A stretch of 64,000 nucleotides of DNA, from contig JBGMEA010000026.1 in NCBI GenBank assembly GCA_041447245.1, forward strand, positions 1-64,000, in the 5' to 3' direction. Origin of the DNA: JBGMEA01 sp041447245 (lineage in GTDB: Bacteria > Bacillota > Clostridia > Eubacteriales > Anaerofustaceae). Shown here in pieces: positions 51,814 through 59,624 of this stretch. The translations under genes were made by a program, and so were the position numbers. The notes beneath the pieces are model-generated. The model saw only the letters and a list, made by a program, of their open reading frames with translations. It was not told the origin of the DNA and ran no database searches. Position 1 is the first letter of the stretch, and the number at the start of each line of letters is the position of its first letter.

Positions 51814-52786
51814 TTTTAGCAATTTCTTCGCTGACCGCTTCATAGACACCCGGATAGGTACTTCCGGAAAGTCCTCTGATCAAGCAGGGAATGAAGTATT
51901 TTGTACCGCAGCTTTCACATGCTCTGCGCACTTCTTTCGCGATTTCTTCACGGGTGATATCTCCTTTATCCAGCACACTGTTGTCCAAATCACCCATAAT
52001 CGAAATCTGCGAGCCGTATTGTTTGATGATTTCAGCGTTATTGTTCGTTGAAGTCGCACCCTGCCAAATGTCGATGCCCATTTCGATCATGTAGGGAACG
52101 AGATTTGCCGCATAAGAGTCACTGTGGTGAACGATCAACTGTACGCCGTGTTCTTTGTAGTAACCGTAGATTTTTTTGTATGCGGGAACAAGGAATTCTT
52201 CAAACATTGCCGGAGCCATGAAGGAAGAACGGTAGCTGCCCCAGTCATCGTGATGGAAGATTGCTTCCGGTTTATAAAATTTGCAGATTTTTTCTGCATA
52301 TTCAAGTTCCCAGTCAACCAGAAAATCAATGATTTCCTGTGTATATTCCGGTTCTTCATACAGGTTGATCAACGCCGCATCTACACCTTGGAAGTTGTGT
52401 AACTGTTCAAAGATCCCCGGCGCGATGAAGTATGTGGAGAAAACTTCATTTGTATTGATTGCTTGTGCATTCGGCTGATATTTAAGCCATTCTTCATCCG
52501 GATAGTCCAACTTCGGAGCCTTGATGTAATCTCTCCATTTTGTAATATCTTTGCACAAAATAGTATCCGGTTTATGTACAGGGAATGCACCTGGTGTTCC
52601 AACCGGGAAGCTGTAAATAACGCCCCATGCATTTGCTCTGTCCGGTTCGCCCATATTCGGTCTCAAATTTCTGACAGAATAAGGATCGCCTCCGTTGATA
52701 AATCCGAGATATTCGTATTGATCAACGAATCGATCCGGATTTCCGCCTTTAATCGTTTCCAACAAGTTTTGTTTGATTGTTAACAT
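51791..52786 (-). CDS. UroD-family substrate:corrinoid methyltransferase, unit 2 (MtvB-like)
   Basis: A 331-residue paralogue of the genes at 48665 and 54911. It keeps NPDRFVDQYEYLGFINGG, YRSSFMAPAMFEEF, the VHHSDSYAANLVPYMIEMG block and IWQGATSTNNNAE. It is much closer to copy 3 than to copy 1. Expected to demethylate its own substrate and pass the methyl to the corrinoid protein at 52864. GAGGAGATAG precedes the ATG. Confidence 0.88.
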   Translation of the reverse strand: MLTIKQNLLETIKGGNPDRFVDQYEYLGFINGGDPYSVRNLRPNMGEPDRANAWGVIYSFPVGTPGAFPVHKPDTILCKDITKWRDYIKAPKLDYPDEEWLKYQPNAQAINTNEVFSTYFIAPGIFEQLHNFQGVDAALINLYEEPEYTQEIIDFLVDWELEYAEKICKFYKPEAIFHHDDWGSYRSSFMAPAMFEEFLVPAYKKIYGYYKEHGVQLIVHHSDSYAANLVPYMIEMGIDIWQGATSTNNNAEIIKQYGSQISIMGDLDNSVLDKGDITREEIAKEVRRACESCGTKYFIPCLIRGLSGSTYPGVYEAVSEEIAKMSKEMFK

Positions 52787-52812
52787 GATCTATCTCCTCT
52801 GTCTTGTCATAA

Positions 52813-52834
52813 GAACCGCATTTGAGTACGGTTC
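52813..52834 (-). other. Intercistronic hairpin, unit 2
   Basis: GAACCG/CGGTTC stem between the corrinoid and UroD-like genes, at the same place as the hairpin in unit 1 but with a different sequence. Confidence 0.5.
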
Positions 52835-52863
52835 ATTTCAGTCTTTTTTGGATGTTCTCTGTA

Positions 52864-53493
52864 TTATTTAATGATTTCTTTTGCAAGCACGGCAGCTCCG
52901 CCGGCATCCTGCGCGTATCCGTCCGCACCGATTTCATCCGCAAATCCCTGCGTAATCGGAGCGCCGCCCACGATCACTTTGAAGCCGGTCAAGCCGGATG
53001 CTTTGATTGCTTTGACGGTTTCTTCGAGTGACGGCATTGTTGTTGTCAAGAGTGCCGAGCATGCCACGAGATTCACTCCCGGAGTTGCTTTGATGGTTTC
53101 GATGAATTTTTCTTTCGGTACATCAACGCCGAGGTCGATCACATCGAATCCTGCCGATTCGATCATGAGCGTGACCAGATTTTTCCCGATGTCATGCAGG
53201 TCTCCCGCTACCGTTCCGATGATGCAGGTACCCAAAGATACCGCGCCTTCTCCTGCGAGAAGCGGTTTTAATACTTCAACACCTTTCTGCATCGCTCTTG
53301 CTGCGACCAGCATTTCAGGAACAAAGATTTCTCCGGATGAGAATTTTTCGCCTACCACTCCCATTCCTTCGATCATTGCCGCCAGGATTTCCTGTGCGCC
53401 TGCTCCTTCATTGAGTGCTTCCTGCACCAAGCCCGGTACGATCTTCGCTTTGCCTGCTTCTACGTTTGCTTTTACTTCTGCTACTTTTGACAT
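52864..53493 (-). CDS. Corrinoid (cobalamin-binding) protein, unit 2
   Basis: A 209-residue protein with the same domains as copy 1, including GDLHDIGKNLV. It differs from copy 1 at about four positions (for example AVSLG for SVSLG, TPGVNL for TPGCNL, GYAQDAG for GYSQDAG, LAKEIIK for LAKAIIK). The copies should be interchangeable with each other's partner enzymes. It lies 37 bases downstream of the pterin methyltransferase gene. Confidence 0.95.
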   Translation of the reverse strand: MSKVAEVKANVEAGKAKIVPGLVQEALNEGAGAQEILAAMIEGMGVVGEKFSSGEIFVPEMLVAARAMQKGVEVLKPLLAGEGAVSLGTCIIGTVAGDLHDIGKNLVTLMIESAGFDVIDLGVDVPKEKFIETIKATPGVNLVACSALLTTTMPSLEETVKAIKASGLTGFKVIVGGAPITQGFADEIGADGYAQDAGGAAVLAKEIIK

Positions 53494-53530
53494 TGTGTTG
53501 TGATTCCTCCCTGTATTTTATGATCTTGTC

Positions 53531-54343
53531 TTATTTCTTCGGCTGTGTGCCGTAGATATTGTTTCTGTATCCCGCGATGTATTCCATGCAGTAATCATCC
53601 ATGCCGAGCAGTGCTTCCGTCGCATAGATCATTCCCATCATGTCTCTGTTGAGCGGATCAAGAATTGCGCTGTCCATTCCCGCATTCATCGCCAGCACCA
53701 CAAATCCCTGATTCACCAGCTTTCTTGCCGGCAGGTTGAAGGAGATGTTGGATACCGCTCCCGTGATGTGGATGGTCGGGTATTCGGATTTAATGGCATG
53801 GATGACATCCGTTACCATCTTGATTCCGTCTTCCGAGGTGCACAGCATTTCAACGAGCGGGTCGATGTGGAATCTTGACGGGTCAATGCCGTACTCTTTG
53901 GCTTTTGCCATTAAGTTTGCGAACACTTCCAGTCTTCGTTCCGCTGTCTGAGGGATGCCGTTGTCGTCGTTCAGAAGCGCAACCACTTCCCATTCAGGGT
54001 TCTTTGCAAGCACGGGGAAAGCGAGGTCTGTTTTGTCCCCTTCCATACTGACAGAGTTGAACAGTCCGGGTTTGTTGCAGAACGGCATACATTCGATGCA
54101 TACCTTCACGCTCGGGCTGTCTACCGCAATCGGAAGGTCCGTCACTTCCTGTACGAGGTCGATGAGCCATTTCATCGTTTCCACTTCGATATCTTCCGAC
54201 ACCGATGCGCACACGTCGATGAATGTTGCTCCCGCTGCTGTCTGGGCTTTCGCCAGTTCTTTGATCTTTTCTCCGTCGCGTTCCGCGATTGCTTTCGCTA
54301 CCGACGGGATCGATCCGTTGATTTTTTCTCCAATGATGATCAT
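53531..54343 (-). CDS. Methyltetrahydrofolate:corrinoid methyltransferase, unit 2
   Basis: A 270-residue enzyme nearly identical to copy 1 (changes such as SPSVKVCIECMPF for SPSVNVCIECMKF, AKNPEWEVV for AANPGWEVA). The pterin-binding barrel motifs are intact. It heads the second unit, behind a promoter at 54452-54493 and a two-tier leader hairpin. Confidence 0.94.
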   Translation of the reverse strand: MIIIGEKINGSIPSVAKAIAERDGEKIKELAKAQTAAGATFIDVCASVSEDIEVETMKWLIDLVQEVTDLPIAVDSPSVKVCIECMPFCNKPGLFNSVSMEGDKTDLAFPVLAKNPEWEVVALLNDDNGIPQTAERRLEVFANLMAKAKEYGIDPSRFHIDPLVEMLCTSEDGIKMVTDVIHAIKSEYPTIHITGAVSNISFNLPARKLVNQGFVVLAMNAGMDSAILDPLNRDMMGMIYATEALLGMDDYCMEYIAGYRNNIYGTQPKK

Positions 54344-54377
54344 GTGTATTCCTCCATTTTATTACTTTACATCACAA

Positions 54378-54428
54378 AGGCAGAACAGATTGCTTGCAAG
54401 CAATCCTTTTAGAAAGATACCTCTGCCT
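54378..54428 (-). promoter_or_regulatory. Two-tier leader hairpin of unit 2
   Basis: Outer stem AGGCAGA/TCTGCCT (54378-54384 with 54422-54428) encloses an 18-bp perfect palindrome GATTGCTTGCAAGCAATC (54388-54405). No T-run follows, so it may be an operator or a leader structure. Confidence 0.6.
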
Positions 54429-54451
54429 CTAAATAGTCCATATACAATTCA

Positions 54452-54493
54452 ATTTTAAGGAAATTTTAAAATTTGTCAATATGTTTTAGTAAA
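54452..54493 (-). promoter_or_regulatory. Promoter and conserved upstream box, unit 2
   Basis: Minus strand TTGACA (54474-54479), 16-bp spacer, TAAAAT (54452-54457), preceded by TTTACTAAAACATA exactly as in unit 1. Confidence 0.75.
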
Positions 54494-54710
54494 TTTATTG
54501 ATGTTACTGTAATTACTGTTTTTACAAATAAATCTTGAATAATTCTGGTTTTGTGGTTTTTTTATTTAAACAATGGAATCCAGACAAGGAAAAAATAAAT
54601 AATAAAAATAAATATGATATGATAATAGTAATATAAAAAATTTTACTATTAGACTTCCAAACAATATTTAACGACTCTTGGTGGGATAAAATCAACAGAT
54701 TCATCGTATC

Positions 54711-54742
54711 AAAAAAGAAATCACCGAAGCGATTTCTTTTTT
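54711..54742 (-). terminator. Terminator of unit 3
   Basis: Same hairpin and T-run as at 51590-51621. Confidence 0.9.
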
Positions 54743-54933
54743 GGTATGATCTATGGAAGAAATATCGGAATCGAGCCGGAACAGTACAGGGTGCAATCTT
54801 GCACAAAGAGAATCGATTGGCGACTGATTCTTCACTGTTCTATTCTTATTCGGAATTCCTTATATAATATTGGGTAATTGGCGATACCCGATATTATCAC
54901 AATGATAGTACTATTTGAACATTTCCTTGCTCA
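54711..54933. repeat. Conserved 3' region, copy B
   Basis: Second copy of the 3' region at 51590-51813, downstream of the unit 3 UroD-like gene. The one-base length difference breaks the reading frame seen in copy A, arguing against a protein. Confidence 0.8.
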
Positions 54934-55906
54934 TGTTGTCGATTTCTTCGCTGACCGCTTCATAGACACCCGGATACGTACTTCCGGAAAGTCCTCTGAT
55001 CAAGCAGGGAATGAAGTATTTTGTGCCGCAGCTTTCACAGGATTTTCTGACAATACTTGCGATTTCTTCACGGGTAATGTCCCCTTTATCCAGTACACTG
55101 TTGTCCAAATCACCCATAATCGAAATCTGCGGGCCGTATTGTTTGATGATTTCAGCGTTATTGTTGGTTGAAGTCGCACCCTGCCAAATGTCGATGCCCA
55201 TTTCGATCATGTAAGGAACGAGATTTGCCGCATAAGAGTCACTGTGGTGAACGATCAATTCCACGCCGTGTTCTTTGTAGTAACCGTAAATTTTCTTGTA
55301 TGCGGGAACAAGGAATTCATCAAACATTGCCGGAGCCATGAAGGAAGAACGGTAGCTACCCCAGTCATCGTGATGGAAGATTGCTTCCGGTTGATAGAAC
55401 TTGCATAATTTTTCCGCATATCCGAGTTCCCATTCAACCAGAAAATCAATGATTTCCTGTGTATATTCCGGTTCTTCATACAGGTTGATTAATGCGGCAT
55501 CCATGCTCTGAAAGTTGTGTAACTGTTCAAAGATCCCCGGCGCGATAAAGTAAGTTGCAAACACTTCATCACGATTGATTTCATCCGCGAAATGTTTATA
55601 TTTGAGCCATTCTTCATCCGGATAGTCCAACTTCGGAGCTTTGATATAATCTCTCCATTTTGTAATGTCTTTGCAAAGAATTTTTTCCGGTGTATGGACA
55701 GGAAAGGGGCCGGGAACTCCTTTAGGAAAACTATAGGTAACACCCCATGCATTCGCTCTGTCTTCAGCGCCTTCTTCCGGACGCAAATTTGTAACAGCAT
55801 ACGGATTTCCTCCGTTGATGAATCCCAGATATTCGTACTGATTGACAAATCGATCCGGATTTCCGCCCTTAATCGTTTCTCTTAAATTTTGTTTGATAGA
55901 CAGCAT
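54911..55906 (-). CDS. UroD-family substrate:corrinoid methyltransferase, unit 3 (MtvB-like)
   Basis: A 331-residue paralogue of copy 2, with the same FHHDDWGSYRSSFMAP and VHHSDSYAANLVPY blocks but many changes in the N-terminal third (YAVTNLRPEEGAEDRANAW region) where substrate is probably bound. The chosen ATG 55906 has GGAGG 11 bases upstream; the frame extends to 55933. It probably uses the pterin methyltransferase of unit 1 or 2, because its own is lost. Confidence 0.87.
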   Translation of the reverse strand: MLSIKQNLRETIKGGNPDRFVNQYEYLGFINGGNPYAVTNLRPEEGAEDRANAWGVTYSFPKGVPGPFPVHTPEKILCKDITKWRDYIKAPKLDYPDEEWLKYKHFADEINRDEVFATYFIAPGIFEQLHNFQSMDAALINLYEEPEYTQEIIDFLVEWELGYAEKLCKFYQPEAIFHHDDWGSYRSSFMAPAMFDEFLVPAYKKIYGYYKEHGVELIVHHSDSYAANLVPYMIEMGIDIWQGATSTNNNAEIIKQYGPQISIMGDLDNSVLDKGDITREEIASIVRKSCESCGTKYFIPCLIRGLSGSTYPGVYEAVSEEIDNMSKEMFK

Positions 55907-55963
55907 GATATTTATAACCTCCTCATTTTTCACTTTTCATAACTTTTCTATTTTGAATGAACA

Positions 55964-56593
55964 CTATTTTACAATCCGTTTTGCAAGCACGGCAGCTCCG
56001 CCGGCATCCTGCGCATATCCGTCCGCACCGATTTCATCTGCGAATCCCTGCGTAATCGGAGCGCCGCCCACGATCACTTTGAAGCCTGTCAGACCGCTTG
56101 CTTTGATTGCTTTCACCGTTTCCTCGAGTGACGGCATGGTTGTAGTGAGCAGTGCCGAACATGCCACAAGATTGACTCCCGGGTTTGCTTTAATCGTATC
56201 GATGAATTTTTCTTTCGGTACATCGACACCGAGGTCGATGACTTCGAATCCCGCGGATTCGATCATGAGAGACACGAGGTTTTTGCCGATGTCATGCAGG
56301 TCTCCTGCTACCGTTCCGATGACACATTTGCCGAGAGAGACTGCTCCTTCTCCTGCGAGTAAGGGTTTGAGCACTTCAACACCTTTCTGCATTGCTCTTG
56401 CTGCAACCAGCATTTCCGGCACAAAGATTTCTCCGGATGAGAACTTTTCGCCTACCACTCCCATTCCTTCGATCATTGCCGCCAGGATTTCCTGTGCGCC
56501 TGCTCCTTCATTGAGTGCTTCCTGCACCAAGCCCGGTACGATCTTCGCTTTTCCTGCTTCGACATTTGCTTTTACTTCTGTGATTTTTGACAT
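55964..56593 (-). CDS. Corrinoid (cobalamin-binding) protein, unit 3
   Basis: A 209-residue protein with GDLHDIGKNLV and the same domain layout. It is the most changed copy (SKITEV for SKVAEV, CVIGTVAGD for CIIGTVAGD, IDTIKANPG for IETIKATPG, LAKRIVK end) but still well over 90 percent identical by eye. It is now the first gene of its unit. Confidence 0.94.
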   Translation of the reverse strand: MSKITEVKANVEAGKAKIVPGLVQEALNEGAGAQEILAAMIEGMGVVGEKFSSGEIFVPEMLVAARAMQKGVEVLKPLLAGEGAVSLGKCVIGTVAGDLHDIGKNLVSLMIESAGFEVIDLGVDVPKEKFIDTIKANPGVNLVACSALLTTTMPSLEETVKAIKASGLTGFKVIVGGAPITQGFADEIGADGYAQDAGGAAVLAKRIVK

Positions 56594-56631
56594 TGTGTGT
56601 GATTCCTCCCTGTATTTTATGATGTTTTGAC

Positions 56632-56670
56632 TTATTTCTTCGGCTGTGTGCCGCAGATGTTGTTTCTATA
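56632..56670 (-). pseudogene. Remnant of a third methyl-THF:corrinoid methyltransferase gene (3' end only)
   Basis: The last 12 codons and stop read YRNNICGTQPKK, against YRNNIYGTQPKK in the intact copies at 50415 and 53531, and sit at the same distance upstream of the corrinoid gene. Similarity ends abruptly at 56670. This is direct evidence that unit 3 once had the full A-C-B order and lost about 770 bp. Confidence 0.9.
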
Positions 56671-56954
56671 AGTCTGACTTCCTGTAACGATGTCTGCGCA
56701 TCGAATGGTTCAATTGATAACTTGACGTTATCAGGCCTTCGATCGTTTTCCCCATTGCACTCTGCTGTAAACTCCGGCGAGCAATGTGATCAATCTGTTT
56801 TTTTCTCAAACAATGCTGTAATACTGTGTATTTCTTCGAATCGGCTTTTAATCAATAGATAAACATCCAATTTTCAACTGAAAGAAAGTGTCTATAAATT
56901 TATTTTCGCTTAATTATTGAAATAATAATATTATTAAAAAAGTTATTTCTTTAC
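56671..56954 (-). promoter_or_regulatory. Long leader of unit 3
   Basis: About 280 nt between the promoter and the gene remnant. It contains the perfect hairpin TGATAAC-GTCAA-GTTATCA (56715-56733) but no open frame of note and no similarity to the deleted gene that I can see. Confidence 0.5.
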
Positions 56955-56960
56955 TATTAA

Positions 56961-57001
56961 ATTCTAAATCTTTTTCGAATTTTGTCAATAGATTTTAGTA
57001 A
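56961..57001 (-). promoter_or_regulatory. Promoter and conserved upstream box, unit 3
   Basis: Minus strand TTGACA (56983-56988), 16-bp spacer, TAGAAT (56961-56966), preceded by CTTACTAAAATCTA, a variant of the box in units 1 and 2. Confidence 0.72.
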
Positions 57002-57072
57002 GATATAATATATTACAATAAATAACTAATATTTTTTTTGGGACTATAAAAAATTATCGGCTTTCATTCCAA

Positions 57073-57099
57073 GTAAAAAAAGGATTGCCGAAATCCTTT
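57073..57099 (-). terminator. Terminator of the four-TM protein gene
   Basis: Minus strand stem AAAGGATT/AATCCTTT with TCGGC loop and T7, about 200 bases past the stop at 57308. The stretch between (57100-57307) holds a 67-codon frame of doubtful reality. Confidence 0.8.
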
Positions 57100-57307
57100 C
57101 AAATTGTATCTTATTCAACAGAACCAAAGAAACACTCAAAACACGTAAATAATCGATCTTTTTAATGCTGCCCTCAGCTATAAAGCGCTTTTCGGTTCGC
57201 TCCTCGCTCACTTTCACACGGTAGCGCAAAAGAGTTATATTCTGCAATTTTAGAGCATATAAAAATCATCTATTTAACAATTCACGGAAAGCATTCTTTT
57301 AAGGAAA

Positions 57308-58006
57308 TTATCCTTTGCGACGTACCATAAGTTCCTTTATTTTGTTGGAAATATCTCTTACGCGCTGTGTATTTTCCGATTGAATGTCAATCATATGATC
57401 AAGTTCATATTCGATAGATGCCATACAATCGCTGAGTTCTTCATCAACGGCATCGGATAGTTCATTGCGCCCGGGTTCCGCATAACGAAACAGCTCATAT
57501 AATTGATCCATCTGATCTGATATTACAGAATGAACGGATGCGGGCAAACGATCTGATTTCACCTGAAGCAATTTTACCTGTCTGCAAAGAGCAGCCAAAA
57601 TATCTTCTGATTGATAATTGTTTTGACTGTTACGACTTCTCATAATATAATTTTTACCTCCGTATAAACCGATTGAAAGAATAAATCCGGCAATCGCCAA
57701 GAGCAATTGCAGAATAAAATATACAGATGCCCCGATCGGCAGCAACCACCCGAAAAGAAATCCGATGAGCAGCACAATAAGAAAGTGAGCAATCCCAAAT
57801 CCGATTACCGGAATTGATGCGACAGGATCATCCCGAAACCTCTTAAAAGTCAAAAGATTAAGAGCCAGAGATTGACCCAAGGAAAATATAACCGCACCCA
57901 TGGTAATCATATATTTTGAAGAACGATCTGCCGAAAAAAACAGACAGGCAGCGATAATGCCCAAAATAAGAACGGAATAAATCATCATAATCTTTTTTTG
58001 ATTCAT
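57308..58006 (-). CDS. Four-TM membrane protein with cytoplasmic helical tail (unknown function)
   Basis: A 232-residue protein. Residues 1-125 carry four TM helices (for example MMIYSVLILGIIAACLFF and FGIAHFLIVLLIGFLFGW). Residues 130-232 are soluble, helical and acidic, with coiled-coil character (DAVDEELSDCMASIEYELDH). No family is recognised. It is divergent from the ribbon-helix-helix/SPFH genes 200 bases away and may belong to the same system. The ribosome site is weak (GGAAAAGAG, spaced far). Confidence 0.65.
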   Translation of the reverse strand: MNQKKIMMIYSVLILGIIAACLFFSADRSSKYMITMGAVIFSLGQSLALNLLTFKRFRDDPVASIPVIGFGIAHFLIVLLIGFLFGWLLPIGASVYFILQLLLAIAGFILSIGLYGGKNYIMRSRNSQNNYQSEDILAALCRQVKLLQVKSDRLPASVHSVISDQMDQLYELFRYAEPGRNELSDAVDEELSDCMASIEYELDHMIDIQSENTQRVRDISNKIKELMVRRKG

Positions 58007-58094
58007 AAACAGTACTCTTTTCCAATTTGAAACTGTGTATCAGATTAATTTTTGATTATATCATATAAAACCACTTGAGTAAACATAGGTGCAC

Positions 58095-58123
58095 TTGCTA
58101 AACTGATCATGTTGATTTATAAT
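58095..58123 (+). promoter_or_regulatory. Promoter of the RHH-SPFH unit
   Basis: TTGCTA (58095-58100), 17-bp spacer, perfect TATAAT (58118-58123), giving a leader of about 80 nt. Confidence 0.7.
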
Positions 58124-58212
58124 AATTTTACAGAATAGGATGTATGTATTTGTATGGCAGATATCTTTCACTTTCAATGGGCATCGGGAATTAAGTTGAA
58201 AGGTAGAGTATA

Positions 58213-58413
58213 ATGGATAAACTTGTCATCAGATCAAAGAAGAAATACGGAGACAGTTCCGTCGTTTCGGCTCGTCTTCCGAACGAAATTGTTGCAACAC
58301 TCGATGAAACCGCCAGGAAAAGCGGACGGACAAGAAACGAAATCGTATTGCTCTGTTTGGAGTATGCACTTCAGCAAATTCAAATCGAGCCGGAAGAAGG
58401 CGCGGGGAGATAA
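58213..58413 (+). CDS. Ribbon-helix-helix (CopG/Arc-like) protein, 66 aa
   Basis: A 66-residue protein with a predicted beta strand (SSVVSARLPNEIVATLDETA) and two helices with the G-R-T-R-N-E turn, the CopG/Arc fold used for DNA binding as a dimer. AAAGGTAG precedes the ATG. It ends four bases before the SPFH gene, so both are coupled and it may autoregulate the unit. The same fold also serves as an antitoxin, but no toxin-like partner is seen. Confidence 0.8.
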   Translation: MDKLVIRSKKKYGDSSVVSARLPNEIVATLDETARKSGRTRNEIVLLCLEYALQQIQIEPEEGAGR

Positions 58414-58417
58414 ATTC

Positions 58418-59482
58418 ATGGCATTGATTCATGTGGTAAAATACAACGGAAGTCCTGATGTGTTTGCGTGGAAATATCCAGACTGCAATTTGAGCACATG
58501 GACACAGTTGATTGTCAGCGAATCGCAGGAGGCCGTGCTTTACAAAGGAGGTAAAGCGTACGATCTCTTTACAGCGGGTACTTATTCATTGCAGACAGAA
58601 AATATACCTTTGCTGAATCGGCTGATCAATATGCCGTACGGAGGTCAAACTCCTTTTACCGCAGAGATCTGGTTCGTAAACAAGGCGGTTAATCTCGATA
58701 TCAAATGGGGAACCGCCTCTCCGATCCAATTGCACGATCCGAAATACAATATCATTCTTCCTGTACGTTCTTACGGACAATTCGGAATTGCAATAGAAGA
58801 TTCCGCTAAATTTTTGATGAAATTGGTCGGAACACTTCCTTCCTTTGGGAAAGATCAATTAACAGATTATTTTAAAGGATTCTATTTAACGAATGTGAAA
58901 GACACGATTGCCACTTACATCGTGAAAGAACAAATCAGCGTTTTGGAGATCGGTTCTTATTTAAATGAAATTTCAGATTATCTTACAAAACAGACAACAC
59001 CCATTCTCGGTCAATACGGTATTAAACTGCTTTATTTTAACATTAATGATATCAGTGTGCCGCAGGATGATTCCGCAGTTCAAAAAGTAAAAGATGCATT
59101 ATCAAGAAAAGCAGAGATGGACATTATCGGATATCATTACGAACAAGAACGTTTTTACGACGAAAGCAACAGAATCGATTCCGCATATGCGCTTAATAAA
59201 ACTCTGCATAAAGATATCACTTCCACGAAGCCAGCAGACAGAAAAATCAAATGCACCCAATGCGGAGAACTGCTGAATAACGGAGAGAAATATTGTTGGA
59301 ATTGCGGAGCAAAACAACTTTTCGAATTTCGCAAATGTCCGCAATGCGGCAACACAATAGGTCACAACATGAAATATTGCACAGAGTGCGGCATGCAACT
59401 TGCAACGGTATGCCCGGAATGTAACACGCAGATTACAAACAAAGCTGCCAAATATTGCCATAATTGCGGCTGCGGGCTCTGA
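58418..59482 (+). CDS. SPFH-domain/virion-core-like protein with three C-terminal zinc ribbons
   Basis: A 354-residue protein. Residues 1-245 match the 'virion core protein'/YdjI-type SPFH family (KYNGSPDVFAWKYPDCNLST, SQEAVLYKGGKAYDLFTAGTYSL shortened, then the SPFH barrel and helix). Residues 270-354 hold three zinc ribbons: CTQCGELL..CWNCG, CPQCGNTI..CTECG and CPECNTQI..CHNCG. No TM segment. Homologues in Bacillus (ydjI) are encoded with PspA-like and membrane proteins and are recruited to the membrane; no PspA gene is seen here. The start follows GGGGAGATAAATTC. Confidence 0.88.
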   Translation: MALIHVVKYNGSPDVFAWKYPDCNLSTWTQLIVSESQEAVLYKGGKAYDLFTAGTYSLQTENIPLLNRLINMPYGGQTPFTAEIWFVNKAVNLDIKWGTASPIQLHDPKYNIILPVRSYGQFGIAIEDSAKFLMKLVGTLPSFGKDQLTDYFKGFYLTNVKDTIATYIVKEQISVLEIGSYLNEISDYLTKQTTPILGQYGIKLLYFNINDISVPQDDSAVQKVKDALSRKAEMDIIGYHYEQERFYDESNRIDSAYALNKTLHKDITSTKPADRKIKCTQCGELLNNGEKYCWNCGAKQLFEFRKCPQCGNTIGHNMKYCTECGMQLATVCPECNTQITNKAAKYCHNCGCGL

Positions 59483-59512
59483 ACATCATATCTCGTAGGA
59501 GCGTCCGACGAT

Positions 59513-59539
59513 GGATAAACAGTTTGTTTGTCCTTTTTT
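59513..59539 (+). terminator. Terminator of the RHH-SPFH unit
   Basis: Stem GGATAAACA/TGTTTGTCC (one G-U pair), GTT loop, then T6. It separates this unit from the following membrane quartet. Confidence 0.85.
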
Positions 59540-59583
59540 AATTTTGTGCAGATAAAAACTATTCCCGTCACAGAGAGATTTCT

Positions 59584-59591
59584 GATATAAT
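59584..59591 (+). promoter_or_regulatory. Extended -10 promoter of the membrane quartet
   Basis: GATATAAT with upstream TG (TGATATAAT), 34 bases before the ATG. No convincing -35 box. Confidence 0.5.
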
Positions 59592-59624
59592 CATGTTGCA
59601 CAATATCAGGAAGGAACACTACCC

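Noticed and set aside
55842..56630. 262-codon plus-strand frame opposite the corrinoid gene of unit 3
   Set aside because: Mirror of the conserved coding strand; it reappears opposite the other copies for that reason only.
57044..57247. 67-codon minus-strand frame with KVSEERTEKRFIAEG
   Set aside because: Looks somewhat protein-like, but it runs through the terminator of the neighbouring gene, has no RBS, and I recognise no family. Could be a remnant; not supportable.
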